Of a DNA stretch of 64,000 nucleotides, positions 10,939-20,087 are shown one piece after another. Within the stretch, counting starts at the first letter, position 1. Each line of letters begins with the position of its first letter. This DNA is from Stutzerimonas stutzeri (GTDB taxonomy: Bacteria > Pseudomonadota > Gammaproteobacteria > Pseudomonadales > Pseudomonadaceae), in assembly GCF_024451105.1 (NCBI RefSeq), contig NZ_JANGEY010000002.1, positions 124,001 to 188,000 on the forward strand. The letters run 5' to 3'. The notes beneath the pieces are model-generated. The model was not told the DNA's origin, ran no database searches, and worked only from the letters and a program-made list of their open reading frames with translations. A program made the position numbers and the translations under genes.

Positions 10939-11574
10939 ATGCTCCCATTCAAGAACGTGCTTGTCCTGGCCCCGCATACCGACGACGGCGAACTGGGCGC
11001 GGGCGCCACCATCGCCCGGCTGGTCGAACAGGACGCCAGGGTGACCTACGTGGCCTTCTCCACAGCCGAGCAGTCGGTCCCCGAAGGGATGCCGCGAGAC
11101 ATCCTGAAGACCGAGGTCAGGCTGGCCACCGCCGCCCTGGGCATTCCTGCGGACAACCTGATCGTCCACAACTACGAAGTGCGAAAGCTGAACTACGCGC
11201 GGCAGGAAATCCTCGAGAGCCTGATCGCCATCCGCCGCGCCAACGCCTTCGACCTGGTGCTGATGCCGTCGCTCAAGGACATCCACCAGGACCACCAGAC
11301 GGTGGCCCAGGAAGGCCTGCGCGCCTTCAAGAACACCACCATCCTCGGCTACGAGCTGATCTGGAACAACCTGTCCTTCGACACCACCTCGTTCGTCAAG
11401 GTCTCGCGGGATCAGGTGGAGCGGAAGGTGGCGGCACTGAAGAACTACCGGTCGCAGCAGGGGCGCGACTACATCGGCGAAGAGTTCATCTTCGCCCTCG
11501 CCAGATCGCGCGGGGTGCAGATCGGCGCCGAGTATGCGGAGAGTTTCGAAGTCATCCGCTGGGTCATGTCCTGA
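10939..11574 (+). CDS. PIG-L family deacetylase
   Basis: 211 residues from the ATG at 10939; a longer frame to the left overlaps the preceding gene and lacks family character. APHTDDGELG (11-20) is a variant of the AHPDDE zinc motif, and DIHQDHQTVAQE carries the second HxDH zinc site. PIG-L/LmbE enzymes remove N-acetyl groups from GlcNAc-like sugars or related amides. With the deacetylases at 2239 and 9843 it makes the third deacetylase in the cluster, so free amines are probably created before re-acylation by the GNAT/FemAB-like proteins. Confidence 0.85.
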   Translation: MLPFKNVLVLAPHTDDGELGAGATIARLVEQDARVTYVAFSTAEQSVPEGMPRDILKTEVRLATAALGIPADNLIVHNYEVRKLNYARQEILESLIAIRRANAFDLVLMPSLKDIHQDHQTVAQEGLRAFKNTTILGYELIWNNLSFDTTSFVKVSRDQVERKVAALKNYRSQQGRDYIGEEFIFALARSRGVQIGAEYAESFEVIRWVMS

Positions 11575-11654
11575 CCGACAGTGCAGGTCGTCGGCAGCAG
11601 CACGACGCGTTCGAGGACCACGACCGCAAGCCACGCTCGAGAAGCGGAGAGTCC

Positions 11655-12944
11655 ATGATGAACAAGCCGCTACGCATCGTCATCGTCACCTATAACTGGC
11701 CGCCGCGAAACGCCATCGGCACCCATCGCCCTTACTCCTGGGCAAAGTACTGGTCGACGATCGGCGCCGAAGTCACGGTCCTGACCGCCCAAAAGCACGA
11801 GTTCGACGCCCCGCTGGACTTGAACCTGAGCGCAATACCGAACGTGAAGGTCATCGAGGTAGCCTACGGCAGCCTTGGCGGGAAAGGCCTGTCCATACTC
11901 GTCCATCCCGGAATCAGAAGCGCGGCACGCTGGCTCAAGGACAGGCTGAAGACATCCACCGGAGTCACCATCGAGCCGAGAAGGAAGTGGATCGCGGCAG
12001 CGCGACAGACCGCGACCGAGCTCGCGAAAAGCTGCGACGTGGTGGTGAGCACCTTCGGACCGCCCTACGCCCACCTCATCGCCAAGGAAATGAAGATCGC
12101 CAACCCGGCCATGAAATGGGTGGCCGACTATCGCGACCTGTGGAGCCAGGACAAGCTGGGGGCCGTCGACCCGGCCCACGTCCAGGAAGAGGAGCATCTG
12201 GAACTGGAGAGCGTCGGCCGCTTCGCCGACGCGATCACCACCGTTTCGGACGAGCTCGCCCGCTCGCTGAAGGAGCTGCTCAAGAAGGATGTGTCGGTCA
12301 TCACCAACGGATTCGACATCACCGAAGAGCTGTTGCGAAACAACATCGAGCAGCACGCACGGAATCCCGTCCGCCCGCTACGCATCGTCCACACGGGAAC
12401 CCTGTTTCGGGTTCGCAGGGACCCGACCCCCCTGCTGTCCGCCATCAGGCAACTACAGGAAGACGGCGCCATCGCCCCCGGCGACATCAGCGTCGACTTC
12501 TATGGCGAACGCGCCGAACTGGCCGGCGAACTGTCGAAGTCGCCCGAATACTCCTCGTTCATACGCATGATGGGCCATGTCGATCGCGAGCGGGCCTTGC
12601 AGGCGCAGCGCGAAGCCGGCCTGCTGCTGCTGGCCGAAGGTTCGGCGCCGGAAGCGAAAGGCATACTGACGGGCAAGGTCTTCGAATACATTTCCTCCGG
12701 AACCCCGATACTGAGCATAGGCAGCGGGCCCGACAGCGCCATATACAAGCTGCTCAACGACACATCGACAGGTTTCTGCGCAGGAACCGACACGAAAAAG
12801 ATAAAGTCGGTCCTGCTTGCCGCGCTGAATGGCGAGAAACTCGAATGGTACGCTCCGGACACGCGCACGATAATGAACTTCTCCAGAAAGAGCCAGGCCG
12901 AGCTGATGCTCAACCAGTGCATATTCCGAACAACCTCCGCCTGA
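11655..12944 (+). CDS. Family 4-type glycosyltransferase
   Basis: 429 residues. The start IVIVTYNWPPRNAIGTHRP is typical of a GT4 subgroup in polysaccharide clusters that begins with a PP-rich loop. The donor-site half contains IVHTGTLFRVRRDPTPLLSA and ends with GKVFEYISSGTPILSIGSG. The classical EX7E is not obvious, as in other members of this branch. GGAGAG lies 6 bases before the first ATG. From here to about 15046 base composition is somewhat lower in GC than the genes on either side, which suggests a separately acquired segment. Confidence 0.8.
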   Translation: MMNKPLRIVIVTYNWPPRNAIGTHRPYSWAKYWSTIGAEVTVLTAQKHEFDAPLDLNLSAIPNVKVIEVAYGSLGGKGLSILVHPGIRSAARWLKDRLKTSTGVTIEPRRKWIAAARQTATELAKSCDVVVSTFGPPYAHLIAKEMKIANPAMKWVADYRDLWSQDKLGAVDPAHVQEEEHLELESVGRFADAITTVSDELARSLKELLKKDVSVITNGFDITEELLRNNIEQHARNPVRPLRIVHTGTLFRVRRDPTPLLSAIRQLQEDGAIAPGDISVDFYGERAELAGELSKSPEYSSFIRMMGHVDRERALQAQREAGLLLLAEGSAPEAKGILTGKVFEYISSGTPILSIGSGPDSAIYKLLNDTSTGFCAGTDTKKIKSVLLAALNGEKLEWYAPDTRTIMNFSRKSQAELMLNQCIFRTTSA

Positions 12945-12974
12945 ACAGCACGCAGAAAGCGGGAGCGATGCGAA

Positions 12975-13796
12975 ATGCTGAAGCTTGCCTACAGGAACAA
13001 CTACTTCAAGTTCATCGAGACGATCGGCAAGGGAGAGCTCGTCGAGCCCCTGGAACCAGGCGCCGACGTCATCCTGAGGCTTGAACTGCTGCACTCCACC
13101 CAGGAATCCTCCTCGACGATAACGCAGAATCGGGACAACTCCATAGAGCTGAGGATTCCCAACTTCATCATAGACCTGAGGGCAAGCGAGGAAACGCTTT
13201 ACAGGAACATCAGCAGGCGCACGCGGGCGGACATCAGGAAGGCCGCCGAGCAGGACAGGCTCAACTATTGCGAGATCGACAATCCCAGCAACGAGCAGCT
13301 CGATAAATTCTCCGAGCTTTTCGACGCCTTTGCGAAAGAGAAAAACCTGCCCCCCTGCAACATGGAAAAACTGCTGGCGATCAGGGATCACCGGGCGCTG
13401 GTGATGACCTATGTGGAAGACGCCGGGCGGCGCATCCTGTGCGCGGGCATATCCATACTGGACAAGGAACACATGCAGCTGTACGGCCTGTATGGCGCGA
13501 CGAGCCGACTCTCGAGAGCGACCCGGGAAGAAATCGACCTCACGGCAAGAGCCAACAAGTACCTGCACTGGAAGGAAATCCAGTCCGCCAAAAGGCGGGG
13601 ACTGAACTGGTACAACTTCGGAGGAGAAGTGACGCGCAAAGGCGATCGGGGGGTCAACGACTTCAAGCGGCGCTTCGGCACCGTGAACAGAACGGACCGT
13701 AGAACCTACATCCCCAACAGCCTGCTCGGAAGAGTCTGCGTGATCCTTCTCTACTACAAGTGGAAAATAACCTTGCGCCTCGATGGCGTCGCATAG
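12975..13796 (+). CDS. FemAB/GNAT-like transferase
   Basis: 273 residues. The first GNAT-like lobe includes a block LYRNISRRTRADIRKAAEQD (about 76-95), the linker motif of FemAB-like proteins. The second ends with WYNFGGEVTRKGDRGVNDFK (about 213-232), the usual terminal block. It is shorter than the other family members here, lacking about 60 N-terminal residues. The hydrophobic tail near LGRVCVILLYY may touch the membrane. The presumed role is acyl or aminoacyl transfer to the growing glycan; the substrate is unknown. Confidence 0.72.
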   Translation: MLKLAYRNNYFKFIETIGKGELVEPLEPGADVILRLELLHSTQESSSTITQNRDNSIELRIPNFIIDLRASEETLYRNISRRTRADIRKAAEQDRLNYCEIDNPSNEQLDKFSELFDAFAKEKNLPPCNMEKLLAIRDHRALVMTYVEDAGRRILCAGISILDKEHMQLYGLYGATSRLSRATREEIDLTARANKYLHWKEIQSAKRRGLNWYNFGGEVTRKGDRGVNDFKRRFGTVNRTDRRTYIPNSLLGRVCVILLYYKWKITLRLDGVA

Positions 13797-13903
13797 CCAG
13801 AGCCCCCAGCGCAGGGCGACCTGCCCACGAAGAACTCCATGCCTTGGCGTGCACATCGGAAGAACCTTTGCAGCCGGCTCCGCTCGAAAGCAAGGAGAGC
13901 CAC

Positions 13904-15046
13904 TTGAAAAGCATACAGAAGCTACTCGTATTCCTGTCCGTGGCGCTGATCCCGATATACCTCTGGGACTCGGGCGGAGTGCAGATATCCCACATCATCC
14001 TGGCAGCGTTCTGCGCAACCTGCATGATATCGACGAGCATCACGCCGAACCTGCCGGAAAGGATCATTCTCGCAATATGCCTGATAATCCTGGCCAGGGA
14101 ATCCGCAGACGTGTTCGCCGGCGGCGACATAAGGCTGCTCATGCCTTTTGCATACATGACCTTCAACCTCCTGATCCTCATCTCCGTACGGCACTGGCTG
14201 GAGGAGGACGACAACATCGAAGTGCTCAAGCTGGCGCTGCTCACCGCACTGGCGGTGGCCACGGCAGGCGTACTGATGGTCGGCTACAAGCTTACGGTGG
14301 ACTCGGACGGCGGGCGCGCCATCGGGACCTTCAACAACCCGAACCAGCTCGGATACTTCTCCGTCTGCTGCTTCTCCCTGGCGACATTGCTCTACATCAA
14401 GTCCCGTCTTTCCCTGACGACGCTCCTTGTCGCCATCTCCGCCTGCTACTTCCTCGCCATCGCCTCCCTGTCGAAGGCCGCAATGGTTGGCATCGCGTTC
14501 TCGACGATATTGCTCCTGACCACCATCGGCAGCCAGGAAAAGTCGGCCCTGAAGATCGCCACGGTCATCTTCGGGATATCGGGACTCCTCATATACTTTG
14601 CCGTCAACGACGGCATACAGAACTACGCCTTCGTCGACAGGATATCCAGAATCGGCAGCGACAACGACGACTCCCTTGCCGGCCGCGGATACGGCGTCAT
14701 CACGGAAATGGACGGCTTGCGGTTCCTGACCGGCTTCGGCACGGAAGCGATCATCCGGTTCTTTGGCAACGAGGTGCACAGCACCGTGGGCGGCATCTTC
14801 ATCGGCTACGGCGTGATTGCCGGAGCCCTGATCCTGGCGTTCATCTTCCTGTGGTGCAAGAAGCTTTCCAGCGAATTCGGTCTCATCGGCGCCGCCACCA
14901 TACTGGCCCCCCCGTTGCTCTACGGACTGACGCACAACGGAATACGCTTCACGATCTTCTGGATCACCCTGGCCCTTTCCTTTTCCCTGTCCAGGCACAT
15001 CGGCAATGAATTCGGCAACTACAGTCATGGCGCCAGCCACAGCTGA
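13904..15046 (+). CDS. O-antigen polymerase/ligase-like membrane protein (Wzy-like)
   Basis: 380 residues from a TTG start at 13904, chosen because AAGGAGAG lies 5 bases before it and the protein then begins directly with a membrane segment. The in-frame upstream extension overlaps the previous gene and is not hydrophobic. About ten membrane helices are predicted. GRAIGTFNNPNQLGYFSVCC, in the central part, is the periplasmic-loop motif of the O-antigen ligase/polymerase family (Wzy_C-like). Its position between glycosyltransferase and acyltransferase genes favours polymerase rather than ligase. Confidence 0.75.
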   Translation: MKSIQKLLVFLSVALIPIYLWDSGGVQISHIILAAFCATCMISTSITPNLPERIILAICLIILARESADVFAGGDIRLLMPFAYMTFNLLILISVRHWLEEDDNIEVLKLALLTALAVATAGVLMVGYKLTVDSDGGRAIGTFNNPNQLGYFSVCCFSLATLLYIKSRLSLTTLLVAISACYFLAIASLSKAAMVGIAFSTILLLTTIGSQEKSALKIATVIFGISGLLIYFAVNDGIQNYAFVDRISRIGSDNDDSLAGRGYGVITEMDGLRFLTGFGTEAIIRFFGNEVHSTVGGIFIGYGVIAGALILAFIFLWCKKLSSEFGLIGAATILAPPLLYGLTHNGIRFTIFWITLALSFSLSRHIGNEFGNYSHGASHS

Positions 15047-15084
15047 GGACGAAGCCTGCCTTCGCCCGACATGGGGGAACCATC

Positions 15085-17184
15085 ATGGTTTCTGCACCCA
15101 GAGCCCCCTCGCAGGATAGCTACAGGGACGACATACAGGGGATTCGCGCCATCGGCGCAATCCTGATCGCCCTGTATCACATCTGGATCCACAAGGTGTC
15201 CGGGGGCGTCGACGTATTCTTCGTCGTCTCGGGTTTCCTGATGACCGGCGTACTGATCCGCCAGTTGCAGAGCGCGCAGCGGATTCAGCCACTGGTTTTC
15301 TGGGGCAACCTGGTGAAGCGGATCGTCCCTTCGGCCAGCGTCGTGCTGCTCGCCACGCTGTTCCTCGGCTACTTCCTGGTGCCGGAACCGCTGTGGCCCC
15401 ACTTCATCAAGGAAGTCGCCTACAGCACCCTGCAGGTCGAGAACATCGGCCTGATGCGCGACTCGGTGGACTATCTGGCACGGGATCTCCCCCCCAGCCC
15501 GGTCCAGCAGTTCTGGGCCCTGTCCATCCAGGTACAGTTCTATGTGTTCCTGCCGTTGTTCCTGGCCCTGGTGTTCGGCCTGTCGAAGGCGCGCTACTCG
15601 ACGCGCCGCTTCGTCGTGGCCATCGCCGCGGTCGTCGCGGTCTCGTTCCTGTATTCCGTGAGCGAAACCGCCGGCGATCCGGCAAGCGCCTATTTCAACC
15701 CCGCCGCCCGGGCTTGGGAGTTCCTTGTCGGGGCACTGCTGGCCTTCCTGCTGCCGCACCTGAACCTCAATGCCGCCCTGCGCAACGCCCTCGGCCTGGT
15801 CGGCCTGCTCGTCCTGCTGCTGTGCGGCATCCTGGTGCCCGCATCCCTGCAGTTCCCGGGATACATCGCCATCGTTCCGGTCAGCGCCGCCGTCCTGCTG
15901 ATCGTCTCGGGGGCGGGGGGCGCGTCGACGCCGGTCAAGCGGTTGCTGTCCCACCGCTGGCTGACGGCGCTCGGCAGGGTCTCCTTCGGTGTCTACCTGT
16001 GGCACTGGCCGCTGCTGGCGTTCGCCATCGAGTACACCGGCGACAGTCGCCCGAGCCTGCCGCTGGGGCTGGCGATCGTCCTGCTGGCCATCGTGCTGGC
16101 CATGGCGACCAACCGCTACATCGAGGAGCCGATCCGCCAGAAGAAGCACCACGCCGGCAAGGCATGGGCTCCCTACCTGATCGGCGGCGCCTTCCTCGCG
16201 CCGGTGCTCGTCGCCGCGACCACCTGGAACCATCACATCCAGAGCATCATCGCCAGCCAGATCCACTACAACCGGCAGCAGGCGAGCATCGACGACGTCA
16301 CCCGCCTCGACGAGGGGCAGGACGGCCGGCACATCCCCCACGACGAACTGGTCGCCGTGAAGGTGCTGCTGCCCGATGCGTACACGGACGACTGCCACCA
16401 GGACAGCACCTCGGCGCAGGTGAAGACCTGTCCCTATGGCGACCTGCACTCCCAGGCCTCGATTGCCCTGGTCGGCGGCTCGCACGCCGCACAGTGGCTA
16501 CCCGCGCTGGACAGCATCGGCAAGCAACTGCGGCTGAAGATCCTCAACATCACCAAAAGCTCCTGCCCGCTCGGCGCCCTGCCCGACTCCGACCCTTCGT
16601 GCGTGGCGTGGAACAGACAGTTGCTCGAGGAGCTCGGCCGGCTGAAGCCACTGGCCGTCATCACCAATTCGACGAGAGCCGCCCTGCCCGGGTCGCCGGA
16701 GCACGTGCCGCCGTCATACGTGCGACAGTGGAAAAGGCTGGAGCATCTGGGGATCCGGGTGATCGCCATCCGCGACAACCCCACATTCGACTTCGACGTC
16801 GCCACCTGCCTGGCCCGGCACCGGGGCGATACGCAAGCCTGCACCATGCCGCGCGGGCAGTCCCTGTCGAACGTCGACCCGTCCGCCGCGTACCTGCGCA
16901 CGCTCAGCAACCTGAGCCTCGTCGACATGTCGGAGTACTTCTGCACGCCGACGACCTGCCTCACCGTCAGCAACAATCACCTGATGTACCGGGACGCCGA
17001 GCACCTGAACGTGGTCTACGTGCTCTCCCTCACCAACGAGCTGCACGAGAAGCTGAGCAGGGTATCCCCCGAGATTTTCCGGCCGGCCCTGCCCGCGCGC
17101 CCGGCGGCGGCACCGGCGCAACGCCTGCGGGGACTCGTCCCCTCCGGCGAGGAACGGACCGTCGACGCCCGGCGCACCGACTAG
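15085..17184 (+). CDS. Acyltransferase-3 / SGNH fusion (OafA-like O-acetyltransferase)
   Basis: 699 residues. The N-terminal part (1 to about 380) is an acyltransferase-3 membrane domain, with the opening IQGIRAIGAILIALYHIW and GGVDVFFVVSGFLMTG. The C-terminal part is a periplasmic SGNH domain: GGSHAAQW (464-471) with nucleophile Ser466, and the DAEH block (637-640) with the catalytic Asp/His. Fusions of this kind O-acetylate surface polysaccharide: the membrane half moves acetyl groups outward and the SGNH half transfers them. A GGGGGAA site precedes the ATG. It may act on the same repeat unit as the FemAB-like enzymes but on hydroxyl rather than amino groups. Confidence 0.88.
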   Translation: MVSAPRAPSQDSYRDDIQGIRAIGAILIALYHIWIHKVSGGVDVFFVVSGFLMTGVLIRQLQSAQRIQPLVFWGNLVKRIVPSASVVLLATLFLGYFLVPEPLWPHFIKEVAYSTLQVENIGLMRDSVDYLARDLPPSPVQQFWALSIQVQFYVFLPLFLALVFGLSKARYSTRRFVVAIAAVVAVSFLYSVSETAGDPASAYFNPAARAWEFLVGALLAFLLPHLNLNAALRNALGLVGLLVLLLCGILVPASLQFPGYIAIVPVSAAVLLIVSGAGGASTPVKRLLSHRWLTALGRVSFGVYLWHWPLLAFAIEYTGDSRPSLPLGLAIVLLAIVLAMATNRYIEEPIRQKKHHAGKAWAPYLIGGAFLAPVLVAATTWNHHIQSIIASQIHYNRQQASIDDVTRLDEGQDGRHIPHDELVAVKVLLPDAYTDDCHQDSTSAQVKTCPYGDLHSQASIALVGGSHAAQWLPALDSIGKQLRLKILNITKSSCPLGALPDSDPSCVAWNRQLLEELGRLKPLAVITNSTRAALPGSPEHVPPSYVRQWKRLEHLGIRVIAIRDNPTFDFDVATCLARHRGDTQACTMPRGQSLSNVDPSAAYLRTLSNLSLVDMSEYFCTPTTCLTVSNNHLMYRDAEHLNVVYVLSLTNELHEKLSRVSPEIFRPALPARPAAAPAQRLRGLVPSGEERTVDARRTD

Positions 17185-17374
17185 AGACCCGCCGAGCGGA
17201 GGAGATGCCCGCGACTCGAATGCAGCTCCTCCGCATGCGGGCTACCGTCAATCCATGGCGACTGCATCCACCCGAGATAGCCTGGCTCAGGAGAAGCGAG
17301 AACAGGGGCGTCCCGCGGACGCCGCGCTATCCCTGCCCGAACGCGAAGTTCGGGTCGTCTCGCGCAAATCTGCG

Positions 17375-17968
17375 ATGAAAAAGCGTCTGTTCGACATCGT
17401 CGTCGCGGCCAGCGCCCTGCTGCTGCTGGCCCCGCTCATGGGCCTGATCGCCTGGCAGGTCCACCGCCGGCTTGGCTCGCCGGTGCTGTTCCGCCAGTTG
17501 CGCCCCGGCCGCAACGGCATACCGTTCGAGATGATCAAGTTCCGCAGCATGCTCGATGCCGTCGACGCCACCGGCAAGCCGCTGTCGGATAACGAACGGA
17601 TGACGCCCTTCGGCAGCTTCCTGCGCGCCAGCAGTCTCGACGAACTGCCCGAGCTGTGGAACGTGCTCAAGGGCGACATGAGCCTGGTCGGCCCGCGCCC
17701 GCTGCTGATGGAATACCTGCCGCTGTACAGCCCGGAGCAGTTCCGCCGTCACAACGTACGCCCCGGCATCACCGGCTGGGCCCAGGTCAACGGGCGCAAC
17801 GCCCTGAGCTGGGAGGAGAAGTTCCGCCTGGATGTCTGGTATGTGGACCACCGCTCTCTCTGGCTGGACCTGAAGATACTCGCCCTGACCCTCGCCAAGG
17901 TGCTGGCCCGCGAAGGCATAAACGCGACCAGCGACGACTCCATGCCCAACTTCACAGGCAACAAGTAG
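17375..17968 (+). CDS. Small monotopic phosphoglycosyltransferase (PglC-like initiating sugar transferase)
   Basis: 197 residues from the ATG at 17375, a normal length for PglC-type enzymes; an in-frame ATG at 17255 would add 40 non-conserved residues. One re-entrant membrane segment (about 8-30) is followed by FEMIKFRSML, SSLDELPELWNVLKGDMSLV (catalytic Asp-Glu at 89-90), GPRP and RPGITGWAQVNGRN. The enzyme transfers a sugar-1-phosphate to undecaprenyl phosphate and so starts the O-unit, most likely with an acetamido sugar made through WbpM. It is the only intact initiating transferase in the window, because the WcaJ-type gene at 31744 is frameshifted. Confidence 0.88.
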   Translation: MKKRLFDIVVAASALLLLAPLMGLIAWQVHRRLGSPVLFRQLRPGRNGIPFEMIKFRSMLDAVDATGKPLSDNERMTPFGSFLRASSLDELPELWNVLKGDMSLVGPRPLLMEYLPLYSPEQFRRHNVRPGITGWAQVNGRNALSWEEKFRLDVWYVDHRSLWLDLKILALTLAKVLAREGINATSDDSMPNFTGNK

Positions 17969-18085
17969 CCCCTCGACGGGGCCACGGCGCGACGGCCGCG
18001 GACGTGCCCGATGCAACGCCGCTCGTTGGCGCCGGGCTCCGGCGCGGACTACCCTGCTTGAAAGATGCAGCACAAGGGGCGAGGG

Positions 18086-19054
18086 ATGAAAAGCATCTAT
18101 ATGGACGATCGCTGGGAGCACTTGCAAGCGACCAAAGAGGGCGGAGTCGCCTATCGCCACATCCATGAAAGCCAGGGCATCCGCATCGTCTATCCATTCA
18201 TCAAGCGATTCGCCGGCACAGCGAATGGCGTCGACTACTACGACCTGGTCTCGCCCAGAGGGGTCCCCGGAATCTGGTTCGAGCACGACCGCCCAGCAAG
18301 CCCTGGCGAGCCCGAATACCGCGAAGCGGCGCAGGCATTTCAAGAAAGCCTCCAGGCTTTCTGCGCGCAAGAAAACGTCGTTGCCGAGTTCGTCCGCTTC
18401 AGCCCCTGGAGCGACGACCACAGGATCCTGTCCGCGACATACAGCACCAGAGTCTATGGCACGAACTACTGCAACCTCCTGGACCGCGACTTCTTCCACG
18501 AAGACTATTCGCCACGCAAGCAAGGCAAAATCAGGAAAATGCAGCGCGAGGGCGTCACGATCAGCTTCGGAACGGATGAATCGTACGTCGACCAGTTCCT
18601 GCGGCTCTATTCCCACACCCAGGCCAAATACAACTTCACCGACTACTACAAGATGGACAAGGAATCCACCCTGAGGTACCTCGAGACCTTCCCCGACGAA
18701 GCGATTTTCGCCCAGGCCAACTTCGAAGGAAAAGCGATAGTGTCCTCGCTCATCCTGCTGGGCCAGGACATCGCCCACTTCCACTTCAGCGGGGCCGACC
18801 CGGAATACCATCGTCTGGACGCAAACAGCCTGCTTCTCTACGAGTCCGCCGTGCATGCCGCGGAAAGAGGAAGAAAAATGTTCGACCTGGGCGATGCCCT
18901 GAAGGGAAGCCCGCTGGAAAAGTTCAAGCAGTGCAGCGGCAAAGGCTACCCGTATATCGTCGGCACCAGGATACACGACCGGGCGATATACGACAGACTG
19001 GTCGAACAGGCCGGAGGCCCCCGGGAAAACTACTTCCCCGCATACAGACGATAA
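18086..19054 (+). CDS. FemAB-like (GNAT-fold) transferase
   Basis: 322 residues from ATG 18086; an ATG at 18065 in the same frame is possible but adds only seven charged residues. FemAB-like blocks are SPRKQGKIRKMQREGVTI (142-159) in the linker and KMFDLGDALKGSPLEKFKQC (264-283) at the end of the second lobe. The pattern resembles proteins annotated as FemAB or lipid-II-like aminoacyl transferases within polysaccharide clusters. The substrate is unknown. A second GNAT/FemAB-like gene follows 43 bases later, and the initiating transferase precedes it. Confidence 0.72.
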   Translation: MKSIYMDDRWEHLQATKEGGVAYRHIHESQGIRIVYPFIKRFAGTANGVDYYDLVSPRGVPGIWFEHDRPASPGEPEYREAAQAFQESLQAFCAQENVVAEFVRFSPWSDDHRILSATYSTRVYGTNYCNLLDRDFFHEDYSPRKQGKIRKMQREGVTISFGTDESYVDQFLRLYSHTQAKYNFTDYYKMDKESTLRYLETFPDEAIFAQANFEGKAIVSSLILLGQDIAHFHFSGADPEYHRLDANSLLLYESAVHAAERGRKMFDLGDALKGSPLEKFKQCSGKGYPYIVGTRIHDRAIYDRLVEQAGGPRENYFPAYRR

Positions 19055-19097
19055 GTAGACCACCACAAGCCCTCTGCAGGGCTCCCGGGGCTGAACC

Positions 19098-20045
19098 GTG
19101 AACAGCAAAGAGGCCTATCGCAGCCTGTGCGAAACGGAAACGTCGATCCCGATCTTCAGCCAACCGTGGTGGCTCGATGCGACCGCCGGCGAGCGGCACT
19201 GGGACGTCGTCGCCGCGACCAGGAACGGCAGGATCGTGGCGACCTTGCCGTACTACCTCGAGAGGCGCCTGGGCCTCGCGCTGCTCATCCAGCCGGCGCT
19301 CACCCAGACACTGGGCCCCTGGCTGCGAACCGACGAAGCCGGGACCTTTTCCCTCCGGAGGGAACTGATGCAGACCCTGCTCGAGCGCCTGCCACGCTTC
19401 GACCACTACGCCCAGAACTGGCACTACAGCCAAGGCAACGAGCTGCCGCTGTTCTGGCCGGACTTCCGGCAAACCACCCGCTACACCTACGTACTCCCCG
19501 ACCTGAGCGATCCGCAGTCGCTGTGGAGCGACCTCCAGGAGAACATCCGCCGCGAGATACGCAAGGCCACCAACCGTTTCCATGTGCGGGTCCGCGACGA
19601 TCTCGGCGTCGGCGAGTTCCTTGCCCTCAGCCGCCTCACCTTTGCCCGCCAGGGCATGTCCGCCCCCTACTCCAGCGCCCTCGTCGAACGTCTCGACCGC
19701 GCGTGCCATGCACGCAAAGCCCGCAAGATACTGATTGCCGAAGACGACCAGGGACGCCGCCATGCGGGCATCTACCTGGTCTGGGATGAAAACAGCGCCT
19801 ACTACCTGATGGGCGGCGGCGATCCCGAATTGCGCAACAGCGGCGCCACCAGCCTGTGCATGTGGGAAGCCATCCGCTTCGCCTCCACCGTCACCCGGCG
19901 ATTCGACTTCGAAGGCTCGATGCTGGAACCGGTGGAGCGCTTCTTCCGGGCCTTCGGCGCCCTCCAGCAGCCCTACCCTTGTGTCTCCAGCACGCCTTCG
20001 CGGCTGCTCAGGACGGCCCTGTTCGTCAGGCACTTCTCGGATTGA
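19098..20045 (+). CDS. GNAT/FemAB-like acyltransferase, cluster paralogue B
   Basis: 315 residues from a GTG at 19098. The blocks PIFSQPWWLDA (18-28), LPYYLERRLG (50-59), NWHYSQGNELPLFWPDFRQT (107-126) and RRFDFEGSMLEPVERFFRAF (267-286) repeat, in the same order, those of the protein at 1223-2242. The two are therefore paralogues at opposite ends of one cluster. The N-terminal extension of the other copy (about 30 residues) is absent here. The likely role is acylation of an amino sugar. The gene ends 42 bases from the convergent 3' end of wbpM. Confidence 0.75.
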   Translation: MNSKEAYRSLCETETSIPIFSQPWWLDATAGERHWDVVAATRNGRIVATLPYYLERRLGLALLIQPALTQTLGPWLRTDEAGTFSLRRELMQTLLERLPRFDHYAQNWHYSQGNELPLFWPDFRQTTRYTYVLPDLSDPQSLWSDLQENIRREIRKATNRFHVRVRDDLGVGEFLALSRLTFARQGMSAPYSSALVERLDRACHARKARKILIAEDDQGRRHAGIYLVWDENSAYYLMGGGDPELRNSGATSLCMWEAIRFASTVTRRFDFEGSMLEPVERFFRAFGALQQPYPCVSSTPSRLLRTALFVRHFSD

Positions 20046-20087
20046 CGAAGCCAAGCGAAGCCGCAGCGGCCAATGCCGCGCACGTCG

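Noticed and set aside
17205..17378. A 57-codon frame after GGAGGAG whose stop overlaps the start of the initiating transferase
   Set aside because: The ribosome-binding site is only two bases from the ATG and the product has no similarity. A leader role is possible but not supported enough to list.
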